DNA from: Baekduia soli
GTDB taxonomy: Bacteria > Actinomycetota > Thermoleophilia > Solirubrobacterales > Solirubrobacteraceae
Assembly: GCF_007970665.1 (NCBI RefSeq)
Contig: NZ_CP042430.1
Span: forward strand, 1,240,001-1,304,000
Length of the DNA stretch: 64,000 nt
Reading direction: 5' to 3'
The position numbers and the translations under genes were made by a program. The notes below the pieces were generated by a model. That model was not told where the DNA came from. It was given only the letters and a program-made list of their open reading frames with translations, and did no database searches. Shown here piece after piece: positions 43,968 through 52,206 of the stretch; the stretch's first letter is position 1; every line of letters starts with the position of its first letter.

Positions 43968-44780
43968 ATGGCTCTCCTGAACGGCAAGAAGCTCCTGATC
44001 ACCGGCGTGCTCACCGACCGCTCGATCGCCTACTCCGTCGCGCGGCGGGCGCAGGAGGAGGGCGCCGAGATCGTCCTCACCGGCTTCGGGCGCGCCATGC
44101 GGCTGACCCAGCGGATGGCCCAGCGGCTGCCCGACCCGCCCGACGTCCTCGAGCTCGACGTCACCGACGACGCGCAGCTCGCCGCCGTCGCGCAGGAGCT
44201 CGAGGGCCGCTGGGGCGCCCTGGACGGCGTCCTGCACGCCATCGCGTTCGTGCCCGGTGACGCGCTCGGCGGGCGCTTCATGGAGGCGCCGGCCGCCAGC
44301 GCGCTCAGCGCGTTCGAGATCAGCGCGTTCTCGCTGAAGTCGCTCGGCGCGGCGTTCGCCCCGCTGCTGGAGCGTGCCGAGGGCGGCGGCTCGCTCGTCG
44401 GACTGGACTTCGACGCCACCCGGGCGTGGCCGATCTACGACTGGGCCGGCGTCTCCAAGGCCGCGCTGGAGTCCGTCAACCGCTACCTGGCCCAGTACCT
44501 CGGGCCGCGCGGCATCCGCTCCAACCTCGTCGCCGCGGGGCCGCTGCGCACGATGGCCGCCGGCGCGATCGAGGGCTTCGACGTCCTCGCCCAGGCGTGG
44601 GAGACCGGCGCGCCGCTGGGCTGGGACCTCGAGGACCCCGACCCGGTCGCGGACGCCTGCCTCTTCCTGCTCTCGTCGCTGTCGCGCGCGATCACCGGCG
44701 AGATCCTGCACGTCGACGGCGGCTTCCACGCCCTCGGCGTGCACGGTGTCACGCCCCCCGCGCCCGGCGCGGCGGCCTGA
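43968..44780 (+). CDS. fabI: enoyl-ACP reductase, InhA-like
   Basis: Reduces trans-2-enoyl-ACP with NADH, the last step of FAS-II elongation. The 270-residue SDR begins LLNGKKLLITGVLTDRSIAY and has the FabI/InhA catalytic pair Tyr157 and Lys164 (YDWAGVSKAALESVNRYLA). It also has IRSNLVAAGPLRTMAA and the closing TGEILHVDGGFHALG. The VAAGPLRT and ESVNRYLA segments are closer to mycobacterial InhA than to E. coli FabI. A thioesterase gene follows 3 nt downstream. The rest of the FAS-II genes are 6 kb away on the other strand. Confidence 0.95.
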   Translation: MALLNGKKLLITGVLTDRSIAYSVARRAQEEGAEIVLTGFGRAMRLTQRMAQRLPDPPDVLELDVTDDAQLAAVAQELEGRWGALDGVLHAIAFVPGDALGGRFMEAPAASALSAFEISAFSLKSLGAAFAPLLERAEGGGSLVGLDFDATRAWPIYDWAGVSKAALESVNRYLAQYLGPRGIRSNLVAAGPLRTMAAGAIEGFDVLAQAWETGAPLGWDLEDPDPVADACLFLLSSLSRAITGEILHVDGGFHALGVHGVTPPAPGAAA

Positions 44781-44783
44781 GCG

Positions 44784-45206
44784 ATGGCGGGCCCCGACGA
44801 GGAGCGCACGCGCCGGCGCGTGCACGTGCGCTGGCGCGACCTGGACACGCTCGGCCACCTCAACTCCTCGGTCTACCACGAGTACCTCGAGGAGGGCCGT
44901 GGCGCGCTGGTCGCCGGGCTCGGCGACGACCCGGCCGACCCGTTCCCGTGGGTGCTGGCCCACATCGAGCTCGACTACCGCCACGAGGTGCGCCGCGAGC
45001 ACGGCTACGTCGAGATCGTCACGGGGGTCGAGCGCGTCGGGTCCAAGAGCGTGACGACGACCCAGCGCGTCCTGCTGCCCGACGGGACCGTCGCGGCCGA
45101 GGGCCGCGCGATCATCGTCGCCTGGGACGGCCGTGCGCGCGGCTCGCGGCCGCTGGGCGAGCGCGAGCGCGCCGTGCTCGGGGGGCTCGCGGCCGCCGAC
45201 GGCTGA
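44784..45206 (+). CDS. acyl-CoA thioesterase (hot-dog fold, 4HBT family)
   Basis: A 140-residue hot-dog thioesterase. The family signature is seen as RWRDLDTLGHLNSSVYHEYLEEG, with the active-site Asp/His region near residues 17-33. A FfcA/YbgC-like role in releasing fatty acids from CoA or ACP fits its position directly after fabI. Its stop abuts the stop of the convergent SDR gene with no spacer. Confidence 0.88.
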   Translation: MAGPDEERTRRRVHVRWRDLDTLGHLNSSVYHEYLEEGRGALVAGLGDDPADPFPWVLAHIELDYRHEVRREHGYVEIVTGVERVGSKSVTTTQRVLLPDGTVAAEGRAIIVAWDGRARGSRPLGERERAVLGGLAAADG

Positions 45207-45983
45207 TCAGCGCCTGAACGACCGCGACGACACGGTGTCCAGCACGACCTTGGGCAGGTGGGAGGCCAGCTTGCCCAGCGCCGACTTGCCGCCGGGCCCG
45301 AGCACGTCGTCGTCGGCCGCGATCGCACGGGCGATCTTGTCGGCCCAGGACTCCGGCGACTGGCGGTCCCACCCGTCGAGCGTGCCGAAGTGGGGCTCGA
45401 GCAGACGCTTGGTGTCGTCGAGCATCTCGGTGGCGATGCCGCCGGTGATGACGTGCAGCGTCGTGACCGGCGTGGGCGCCAGCTCGCGCCGCAGCGACTC
45501 GGTGAAGGCCGCCACGCCGCCCTTGGACGCCGCGTAGGTGCTCACGGCCGGGAAGTTGACGTAGCCCGAGACGCTCGAGTTGTTGACGATCTTGCCCGAG
45601 CCGCGGGCCAGCATGATCGGCAGCAGCCGGTGGGTGAGGTGGATCGTGCCGAGCAGGTTGACCTGGATCAGGCTGTAGATCTGCTCGAGGTCCTGCTCCT
45701 CCAGCAGCCCGGCCGTGAACTGGCCGGCGTTGTTGACGAGCACGTCGATGGCGCGCAGGTCATCGCCCAGGCCGTCCAGCCCGGCGTCGATGGACTCGCG
45801 CGAGGAGAGGTCGAGCGCGACGGGCACGACCGTGCCCTGCCCGGCCGGGATGGGATCGTAGGCCGAGACGTCGCGCACGCCGGCCAGCACGCGCACCGGC
45901 TCGCGCGCCAGGCGCTGGGCGATGGCGCGGCCGATCCCGCGGTTGGCGCCGGTGACCAGGACGGTGATGCCGTGCAGCTCCAT
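45207..45983 (-). CDS. short-chain dehydrogenase/reductase (SDR)
   Basis: A 258-residue classical SDR with TGANRGIGRAIA (cofactor loop), NNAGQF, catalytic Ser in NNSSVSGY and the YAASKGG Tyr-Lys pair (AVSTYAASKGGVAAF). The fold is intact; the substrate is unknown. The ATG at 45983 directly precedes the Rossmann strand and follows an AGGA. It lies downstream of the FAS-II operon on the same strand, 70 bp after the TetR gene, so could belong to it. Confidence 0.9.
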   Translation of the reverse strand: MELHGITVLVTGANRGIGRAIAQRLAREPVRVLAGVRDVSAYDPIPAGQGTVVPVALDLSSRESIDAGLDGLGDDLRAIDVLVNNAGQFTAGLLEEQDLEQIYSLIQVNLLGTIHLTHRLLPIMLARGSGKIVNNSSVSGYVNFPAVSTYAASKGGVAAFTESLRRELAPTPVTTLHVITGGIATEMLDDTKRLLEPHFGTLDGWDRQSPESWADKIARAIAADDDVLGPGGKSALGKLASHLPKVVLDTVSSRSFRR

Positions 45984-46053
45984 GGTCCTGCAGTGTCCCG
46001 CACGTGGCCCCGGGCAACGGCGCAGGCGCCAACCCGGCGCCCGAGCGCTCGGC

Positions 46054-46686
46054 TCAGTCCTCGGCGGGGCCGGCGGTGGGCTTGGAGTACACCGCGCGCC
46101 ACCACAGCTCGGCGAGCACGCGGATGGACTGGTGGGCGTCGCCGCCGCCCTGGATGAGCTCCAGCGTGACGTGGCGCTCGACCATCGCCAGCAGGGCCTG
46201 CGCGGCCAGCCGCGGCGGGATGTCGGACGGCGCGATGCCGCGGGCCTGATCGCGCGCGATGCGCGACACCGCCCCTTCGACGAAGCGCACGACGTAGGGC
46301 GCCCACTGCGGCGGGAGCCGATCCTCCTCGCCGGAGAGCATGGCCGCGAGCGTGAGCACGTGCGCGTTGCTGTCGATGACCTTGACGGCGCGGGCCAGGC
46401 CGCGGCGCAGCTCGGCCCGCGGGTCCCCGGTGCCCTCGAGGTACGGCGACGCCGCCTCGTACATGTCCATGAACGCACGGGCGATCAGCCGGTCGACGAG
46501 CGCGCGCTTGTTCGGGAAGTAGAAGTACAGCGCCGTGCGCGACGTGAAGGCGCGCCGGGCGATCGTGTCCATCGTCAGCCGGCGGTAGGGCGTGTCGGCC
46601 AGCGCGTCGCGCGCGGCGTCGAGGATCGCCTCCTCGGTCGCGTTGCGCGACTCACTGCCCAATGGCTCGCCGGCCGGGTGGGTCAC
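46054..46686 (-). CDS. TetR-family regulator at the end of the FAS-II operon
   Basis: A 210-residue TetR protein. The helix-turn-helix (residues 30-60: LTMDTIARRAFTSRTALYFYFPNK) is clear; the ligand domain is helical. It starts with GTG 4 nt after the carboxyltransferase stop and so is the last gene of the fabD-to-accD block. Being co-transcribed with fatty-acid genes, it probably senses acyl-CoA or a fatty acid and controls the operon, in the manner of mycobacterial FasR (inference). Confidence 0.87.
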   Translation of the reverse strand: MTHPAGEPLGSESRNATEEAILDAARDALADTPYRRLTMDTIARRAFTSRTALYFYFPNKRALVDRLIARAFMDMYEAASPYLEGTGDPRAELRRGLARAVKVIDSNAHVLTLAAMLSGEEDRLPPQWAPYVVRFVEGAVSRIARDQARGIAPSDIPPRLAAQALLAMVERHVTLELIQGGGDAHQSIRVLAELWWRAVYSKPTAGPAED

Positions 46687-46690
46687 TCCA

Positions 46691-48049
46691 TCACGCGCCC
46701 AGCTCCAGGACGTGCGCGATGCGGTCGCGCGTGTCCTGCGGGGCCACGACCTCGTCGACGAACCCGGCCGCGGCGGCGATGCGCACCGGGAGGTGCTCGG
46801 CGGCGTAGGCCTCGGCCAGCAGCGCGGCGTCGGCACCGGCCTCGATCTCCCGGCGGCGGACCAGCTCGACCGCCTGGCGCGCGCCCATGACGCCGATCCT
46901 GGCGTCCGGCCAGGCGAGCGTGAGGGTGGCACCGAGGTCGCGGGAGTTCATGACGATGTGCGCCCCACCATACGCCTGCCGCAGGGTGACCGTCACCCGA
47001 GGCACGGTCGCGCGGGCGAACGCGCGCAGCAGCGACGCGCCGTGGCGCAGCACGCCGGCCTGCTCCTGCGTGGCGCCCGGCAGGAAGCCCGGCGTGTCGG
47101 AGAGCACGACGAGCGGGATGCCGAAGCGGTCGCACAGGTTCACGAACCAGGCGCCCTTCTCGGCCGCCGCGGCGTCCAGGCAGCCGCCGAGGTAGCGCGC
47201 CTGGTTGGCGATGACGCCGACCGGACGGCCCTCGATGCGGCCGAAGGCCACGGTGAGGTTGCGCGCCCACTTCGGCGCCAGCTCGAGCAGCTCGCCGCCG
47301 TCCAGCAGCGCCGCGGCGACGTCGCGGACGTCGTAGACCTGCCGGTCGGAGGCCGGCAGCGCGTCGGACGGGTCGTGGCCCGGCGCGTCGGCCGGCACGA
47401 CCAGCGGCGGCGTCGCGCCGATGCGGTCGGGCAGGAACATGAGCAGCTCGCGGGTGAGCTCGGCGGCGTGCACGTCGTCGCGGGCCACGAGGTGCGAGAC
47501 GCCGTTGGCGCCGTGCACCTTGGGGCCGCCGAGGTCCGGCGCGCTGATCTGCTCGCGCGTGACGCGCTCGATGATCTTGGGGCCCGTGAGGAACATCACG
47601 GCCTCCTGGGTCATCACGACGAAGTCGCCGAGCGTCGGCGAGTATGCCGCGCCGCCCGCGCACGGGCCGCTGATCACGCTGATCATCGGCACGGTGGCCA
47701 GCGACTGCGCGCGGAAGATCCGCGCGTAGGCCGTCAGCGCCGCCACGCCCTCCTGCAGCCGGGCGCCGCCGGAGTGCGGGAAGCCGACGACCGGCACGCC
47801 CAGCGTGTCGGCGCGCTCGATCGTGCGGGCGATCGTCTCGCCGCCCGCCGAGCCCAGCGACCCGCCCTTGTGGCCGCCGTCCTGCGCCCAGGCGCAGACC
47901 GGCCGGCCGCGCACGCGCCCGCTGCCCGCGAGCACGCCGTCGCCGACGGCGGTGCGCATCGGCCGGAACGTTCCCGGGTCGAAGAGCAGCTCGAGCCGTG
48001 CCCGTGCTGCGAGGTGGTGGTCCGGTGCGACGTCGAAGACTGCGCTCAT
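46691..48049 (-). CDS. acyl-CoA carboxylase carboxyltransferase (beta) subunit
   Basis: A 452-residue crotonase-fold carboxyltransferase that makes malonyl-CoA, or propionyl-derived product, from carboxybiotin. Glycine-rich oxyanion regions are visible at the N-half (FPHSGGARLQEG, SGPCAGGAAYSPTLGD) and the C-half (LSDTPGFLPG, QAYGGAHIVMNSRDLG). In M. tuberculosis the FAS-II operon likewise ends in accD6, so this is the likely counterpart. The biotin carboxylase/carrier partner is not in this window. The ATG lies 1 nt after the fabF stop. At 452 residues it is shorter than AccD5/6-type subunits, which usually run over 470. Confidence 0.88.
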   Translation of the reverse strand: MSAVFDVAPDHHLAARARLELLFDPGTFRPMRTAVGDGVLAGSGRVRGRPVCAWAQDGGHKGGSLGSAGGETIARTIERADTLGVPVVGFPHSGGARLQEGVAALTAYARIFRAQSLATVPMISVISGPCAGGAAYSPTLGDFVVMTQEAVMFLTGPKIIERVTREQISAPDLGGPKVHGANGVSHLVARDDVHAAELTRELLMFLPDRIGATPPLVVPADAPGHDPSDALPASDRQVYDVRDVAAALLDGGELLELAPKWARNLTVAFGRIEGRPVGVIANQARYLGGCLDAAAAEKGAWFVNLCDRFGIPLVVLSDTPGFLPGATQEQAGVLRHGASLLRAFARATVPRVTVTLRQAYGGAHIVMNSRDLGATLTLAWPDARIGVMGARQAVELVRRREIEAGADAALLAEAYAAEHLPVRIAAAAGFVDEVVAPQDTRDRIAHVLELGA

Positions 48050-48050
48050 G

Positions 48051-49229
48051 TCAGGCCGCCTGGAGGACGAGGGTTGCGTTCTGGCCACCGAAGCCGAACG
48101 AGTTGCTCAGCGCCACCTTGAGGTCGGGCGCCTCGCGGGGCGCGCCCGCGATGTGGTCGGCCTCGCATTCGGGGTCGATCTGCTCGAGGCCGAGGGTGGG
48201 CGGGAGGGCGCCGTGGCGCAGCGCCTCGACGCACGCCACGGCCTCGATCGCGCCGGCCGCGCCGAGCGTGTGCCCGATCGCGCCCTTGCAGGAGGAGACC
48301 GGCGGGCCGTCGTCGCCCATGACGTCGCGCAGCGCCTTGCTCTCCACCCGGTCGTTGATCGGGGTGCTCGTGCCGTGGGCGTTGACGTAGCCCACGTCGG
48401 CCGGGGAGAGGTCGGCGTCGCGCAGCGCGGCGCGCATGGCCTCGATCGCGCCGCGGCCGTTCTCCTCGGGCTGCGTGATGTGGAAGGCGTCGTTGGAGGC
48501 GCCGTAGCCGACGACCCGCGCCAGGACCTTGGCCCCGCGGGCCACGGCGTGCTCCTCGCGCTCGAGGACCAGCACGGCCGCGCCCTCGCCCATGACGAAG
48601 CCGTCGCGGCGTTCGTCGAACGGGCGCGAGACGCCCTCGCGCGACAGGGCGCCCATGCGCCGGAACGCGGCGAGGCACAGGCCGATGAGCGCGGCCTCCG
48701 TGCCGCCGGCGACCACGACGTCGGCGTCGCCGCGCTCGATCATGCGCTTGGCTTCGCCGATGGCGTGGGCGCCCGTGGCGCAGGCCGAAGCGACCGAGAA
48801 GCCGGGGCCGTGCGCGCCGAGGCGCATCGCGACCTGGCCGGCGGCGGCGTTGGGCATCATCATCGGGACGAAGAGCGGGGACACCGCGCGGTCGCCCTTG
48901 GTGAGCCAGTTCTCGCACTCGATCGCCATGGTCGTCAGCCCGCCGACGCCCGTGCCGATGATCACGCCGACGCGGGCGGGGTCGACCTCGCCCATGAGAC
49001 CCGCCTCGGCCGCGGCCTCGTCGGTCGCGGCGACCGCCAGCTGGGTGAAGCGGTCGTTGCGGCGCACCTCCTTGGGCGTCATCGAGGTCTCCGGATCGAA
49101 CTCGGCGCAGGGGGCGATGCCCTCGTCGCCGATCCCGCTGCGGAGCTTCAGCAGCGCGTCGAAGAAGGTGTCGGCCCCGTTGCCCAGCGACGAGACGACG
49201 CCACGGCCGGTGACGACGATCGAGCCCAT
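48051..49229 (-). CDS. fabF: 3-oxoacyl-ACP synthase II (KAS II)
   Basis: Elongates acyl-ACP with malonyl-ACP. The 392-residue condensing enzyme has the Cys-His-His triad: Cys150 in SVASACATGAHAIG, His in NAHGTSTPIND and His in KGAIGHTLGAAGA, plus the SNSFGFGGQNA C-terminal loop. It starts immediately after the acpP stop (TAG followed by ATG), the tightest possible spacing. Confidence 0.97.
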   Translation of the reverse strand: MGSIVVTGRGVVSSLGNGADTFFDALLKLRSGIGDEGIAPCAEFDPETSMTPKEVRRNDRFTQLAVAATDEAAAEAGLMGEVDPARVGVIIGTGVGGLTTMAIECENWLTKGDRAVSPLFVPMMMPNAAAGQVAMRLGAHGPGFSVASACATGAHAIGEAKRMIERGDADVVVAGGTEAALIGLCLAAFRRMGALSREGVSRPFDERRDGFVMGEGAAVLVLEREEHAVARGAKVLARVVGYGASNDAFHITQPEENGRGAIEAMRAALRDADLSPADVGYVNAHGTSTPINDRVESKALRDVMGDDGPPVSSCKGAIGHTLGAAGAIEAVACVEALRHGALPPTLGLEQIDPECEADHIAGAPREAPDLKVALSNSFGFGGQNATLVLQAA

Positions 49230-49481
49230 CTACGCGGTCGCGCCCTGGAGGCGCTCGACCAGGGTGATGGCGTCGCCCACGGAGGCGATGCCCTTGAGGT
49301 CGGGGTCGGCGATCTGCACGTCGAAGCGGTCTTCGAGCGCCTTGACGAGCTCGACGAGGTCGAGCGAGTCGACGTCGAGCTGCTCCCACGTCGTGTCGGG
49401 CTGCGCGGTCTCGGCGTCGGGGACCTTGATCGCGGCGAGCTCGGTGCGGATCGCCTCGAGGATCTCCTGCTGGGTGGCCAT
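49230..49481 (-). CDS. acpP: acyl carrier protein
   Basis: An 83-residue acidic four-helix carrier. Phosphopantetheine is attached at Ser39 in the DVDSLDLVEL motif. The ATG at 49481 is used because MATQQEILEAIRTE is the normal ACP start; the frame is open upstream with unrelated sequence. It lies between fabG and fabF in the FAS-II operon. Confidence 0.97.
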   Translation of the reverse strand: MATQQEILEAIRTELAAIKVPDAETAQPDTTWEQLDVDSLDLVELVKALEDRFDVQIADPDLKGIASVGDAITLVERLQGATA

Positions 49482-49524
49482 GGTGTCGGTTGCTCCTGGT
49501 GGTTCGGGGTCAGGGTGCAGAGCG

Positions 49525-50208
49525 TCAGGCGCCCAGGCCGCCGTCGACGGCGAGGGTCGCTCCGTTGATGTAGGCCGCGTCGTCGCCGACGAGGAAGGAC
49601 ACCGCGGCGGCGACCTCCTCCGGCGTTCCGACGCGTCCCGCCGGGACCGCGCTCTTGAGGTCCCCGGCAAGGTCGTGGGTCATCTCGGTGTCGATGACGC
49701 CGGGCGTCACGGCGTTGCACGTGATGCCGCGCTTGCCCATCTCGCGGGCGATGACGCGCGTGAAGCCCAGCAGGCCGGCCTTGGAGGCCACGTAGTTGGC
49801 CTGGCCCGGGTTCGCCCGCTCGGCGACGACCGAGGAGATGTTGACGATGCGGCCCCAGCGGGCCTTGAGCATGTCGTCGAGGCCGCGCTTGGTGCAGTGG
49901 AACGCGCCGTTGAGGTTCGTGTCGATGACGCGCGTCCAGTCCTCGTCGGGCATGCGGATCGCGAGGCCGTCGGCGGTGATGCCGGCGTTGTTGACGAGCG
50001 CGAGGATCTTGCCGAAGCGCTCGCGCACCTCGTCGAACGCTGCCTGGACCTCGGCGGGGTCGGCGACGTCGGCGCGCACGTCGGCGGCCTCGCTGCGCCC
50101 GAGCGTCGCGACGGTCCAGCCGTCGCCGCGCAGGCGCTCCGCGATCGCGGCGCCGATGCCGCGCGTGCCGCCCGTGACGACGGCCACGCCCTCGTCACGC
50201 CCGGACAT
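49525..50208 (-). CDS. fabG: 3-oxoacyl-ACP reductase
   Basis: A 227-residue SDR that reduces 3-oxoacyl-ACP with NADPH. The cofactor loop is TGGTRGIGAAIAERL; NNAGITADG, ISSVVAERANPGQANYVASKAGLLGF (catalytic Ser, Tyr, Lys) and the closing INGATLAVDGGL are standard FabG features. Its start lies 14 nt inside the end of fabH, implying coupled translation. Confidence 0.96.
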   Translation of the reverse strand: MSGRDEGVAVVTGGTRGIGAAIAERLRGDGWTVATLGRSEAADVRADVADPAEVQAAFDEVRERFGKILALVNNAGITADGLAIRMPDEDWTRVIDTNLNGAFHCTKRGLDDMLKARWGRIVNISSVVAERANPGQANYVASKAGLLGFTRVIAREMGKRGITCNAVTPGVIDTEMTHDLAGDLKSAVPAGRVGTPEEVAAAVSFLVGDDAAYINGATLAVDGGLGA

Positions 50209-51271
50209 CGCGGCGCTCCTTCCAGCTCACGATGCCCGCGCCCCACACGAAGCCCGCGCCGAAGGCGGTCATCGCGATGGTGGCGCCGGGGCGCAGGCGC
50301 CCATCGGCCTCGGCCTGGGCCAGGGCCAGCGGGATCGACGCCGACGACGTGTTGGCGACGCGGTCGACGTTCATGACGACCTTCTCGGGCGGCAGGCCCA
50401 TCTCCGCGGCGGCCACCTCGATGATGCGCGAGTTGGCCTGGTGGGCGACGAAGAGGTCGATGTCGGCCATCTGCAGGCCGGCGGCCTCGAGCGCCTCGTG
50501 CGTGGACTGCACCATGCGCGCGACGGCGTGGCGGTAGACCTCACGGCCCTCCATGCGCAGCTTGCGGTCCACGTTGTCGGCGTAGAGCAGGTCCCCCTGC
50601 TCGGGGTCGCAGCCCAGCACGAAGCGCGGGCAGCCGCGGTCCAGCTCGCCCGCGGCCACGACGACCGCGCCGGCGCCGTCGCCGAAGAGCACGGCCGTGC
50701 CGCGGTCCTCGAGGTCGGTGAGGCGGCTCAGGGCCTCGGCGCCGCAGACCAGCACGACGCGCGCACGGCCGGTCTCGACGAGCGCGGCGGCCTGGTCCAG
50801 CGCGTAGAGGAAGCCGGCGCAGGCGGCGTTGAGGTCGACGGCGGCCGCGCCGTGGGCGCCGATGAGCCGGGCGACCTCGGGGGCCAGGCCCGGCGTGACG
50901 CGATCGGGGGTGATCGTCGTGACGATGATCTGGTCGACCTCGTCGGCGGTGCGTCCGGCGTCGCGCAGGGCCGCGAGGCACGCCTCGGCGGCCAGCGGGG
51001 CGATCGGCTCGCCCTCGGCGAGCCAGTGGCGGCTGCGGATGCCGGTGCGCCGGACGATCCACTCGTCCGTGGTGTCCAGCGTGGACTCGAAGTGGTCGTT
51101 GCCCACGACGGCCTCGGGCAGCCCGATGCCGACGCCGAAGAGCCCGGCGACCGTCCCCTTGGGCAGCGGGCGGCCCAGGCGCCGGCGGGGCGCCACGCCG
51201 ACGGGCGCGCTGTGGCCGAAGCGGTGGGTCGGCGTGGTCGTCGCCGCGCTCGTGGAGGTCTGGACCGCCAT
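50195..51271 (-). CDS. fabH: 3-oxoacyl-ACP synthase III (KAS III)
   Basis: Starts fatty-acid chains by condensing an acyl-CoA with malonyl-ACP. Catalytic Cys151 (LNAACAGFLYAL), His in FVAHQANSRII and Asn in VANTSSASIPLAL are present. At 358 residues it carries an N-terminal extension of about 40 residues (Thr/Ser-rich, then RRRLGRPLPKG) not seen in typical 310-330 residue FabH; an inner start would remove it, but the TGATG overlap with the fabD stop supports the long form. Primer choice (acetyl versus branched) cannot be read off. Confidence 0.95.
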   Translation of the reverse strand: MAVQTSTSAATTTPTHRFGHSAPVGVAPRRRLGRPLPKGTVAGLFGVGIGLPEAVVGNDHFESTLDTTDEWIVRRTGIRSRHWLAEGEPIAPLAAEACLAALRDAGRTADEVDQIIVTTITPDRVTPGLAPEVARLIGAHGAAAVDLNAACAGFLYALDQAAALVETGRARVVLVCGAEALSRLTDLEDRGTAVLFGDGAGAVVVAAGELDRGCPRFVLGCDPEQGDLLYADNVDRKLRMEGREVYRHAVARMVQSTHEALEAAGLQMADIDLFVAHQANSRIIEVAAAEMGLPPEKVVMNVDRVANTSSASIPLALAQAEADGRLRPGATIAMTAFGAGFVWGAGIVSWKERRDVRA

Positions 51272-52101
51272 CAGGCCGTCGTCAGGGTTCGCTTGACAAG
51301 CCCGGTCAGGACGGCGCCCGGACCGTGCTCGACGAAGCGCTCGACGCCCGCGGCTCGCAGTGCCAGCAGCGTCTCGCGCCAGCGCACGCCGCGCAGGAGG
51401 TTGGCGCTGAGCTCGCGGCGCACGTCGGTGAACGGGGCGGCGGTGCCGTTGCCGTAGACGGGGAACGCGCCGGGCTGCAGCTCCACGCGCTCCAACGCCA
51501 CCCGCAGGCGCTCGGCGGCCGGCTCCATGAGCGGGGAGTGGAACGCGCCGGAGACGTCCAGGCGGCGGGCGCGGGCGCCGGTCTCCTCCCGGGCGGCCTC
51601 CTCGGCGGCGGCCACCGCGTCGGCGGCGCCGGAGAGCACGAGCTGGCCCGGGGCGTTGTCGTTGGCGATCGTGAGGTGCAGGCGGGCGGCCAGGGCGCGC
51701 ACGGCGTGGTCGTCGCCGCCGAGCATGGCGACCATGCCGCCCTCGGCCAGCTCGCCCGCGTCGGCCATGGCGGCGGCGCGCTCAGCCACGAGGCTCACGG
51801 CATCGTCGAAGCGCAGGACGCCCGCTGCGACCAGGGCCGCGTACTCGCCGAGCGAGTGGCCCGCGGCCGCGCGGACCTCGGCGGCGTCGTCGGCCTGCTC
51901 GTGGCGCCAGATGTCCCACGCGGCCACGCTGCAGAGCAGGATCGCGGGCTGCTGGAAGCGGGTTCCCTCGTGCAGGCGCTCGAAGGGGTCGAACCCGAGC
52001 AGCTCCAGCCCGCGCTCGAAGGCGGGATGGCCGCGGTACGGCTCGTCCATATCGGGCGCATGGCTGCCCTGGCCCGGGAAGATCGCGGCGATCGATGGCA
52101 C
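51271..52101 (-). CDS. fabD: malonyl-CoA:ACP transacylase
   Basis: Loads malonate onto ACP. The 276-residue acyltransferase shows FPGQGSH, the nucleophile Ser83 in AAGHSLGEYAAL, and the catalytic His in SGAFHSPLM. It is the first gene of a seven-gene block (fabD, fabH, fabG, acpP, fabF, carboxyltransferase, tetR), all overlapping or closely spaced. The GTG at 52101 is chosen because PSIAAIFPGQGS follows directly; the longer frame upstream has no homology. Confidence 0.96.
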   Translation of the reverse strand: MPSIAAIFPGQGSHAPDMDEPYRGHPAFERGLELLGFDPFERLHEGTRFQQPAILLCSVAAWDIWRHEQADDAAEVRAAAGHSLGEYAALVAAGVLRFDDAVSLVAERAAAMADAGELAEGGMVAMLGGDDHAVRALAARLHLTIANDNAPGQLVLSGAADAVAAAEEAAREETGARARRLDVSGAFHSPLMEPAAERLRVALERVELQPGAFPVYGNGTAAPFTDVRRELSANLLRGVRWRETLLALRAAGVERFVEHGPGAVLTGLVKRTLTTA

Positions 52102-52142
52102 TGCCCATACGTAGCGTGGTTTGCGCCCCAGGTTTCCCGATC

Positions 52143-52167
52143 TCGACACCGGCGTGCAGAGTGTCGA
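52143..52167. promoter_or_regulatory. inverted repeat upstream of the FAS-II operon
   Basis: TCGACAC and GTGTCGA (7-bp arms, 11-bp spacer) lie 42-66 bp before the fabD start, in the 105-bp gap after the ThyX-like gene. It could be the operator of the operon's TetR protein or a weak hairpin ending the upstream gene. Confidence 0.4.
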
Positions 52168-52206
52168 ATCCCGCCTGGCGCACCCGTTCAGGTGGAGGAA
52201 CCCGTG

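Noticed and set aside
46691-48049. Methylmalonyl-CoA decarboxylase or propionyl-CoA carboxylase as the primary role
   Set aside because: Possible from fold alone, but its position inside a FAS-II operon makes malonyl-CoA supply the better call.
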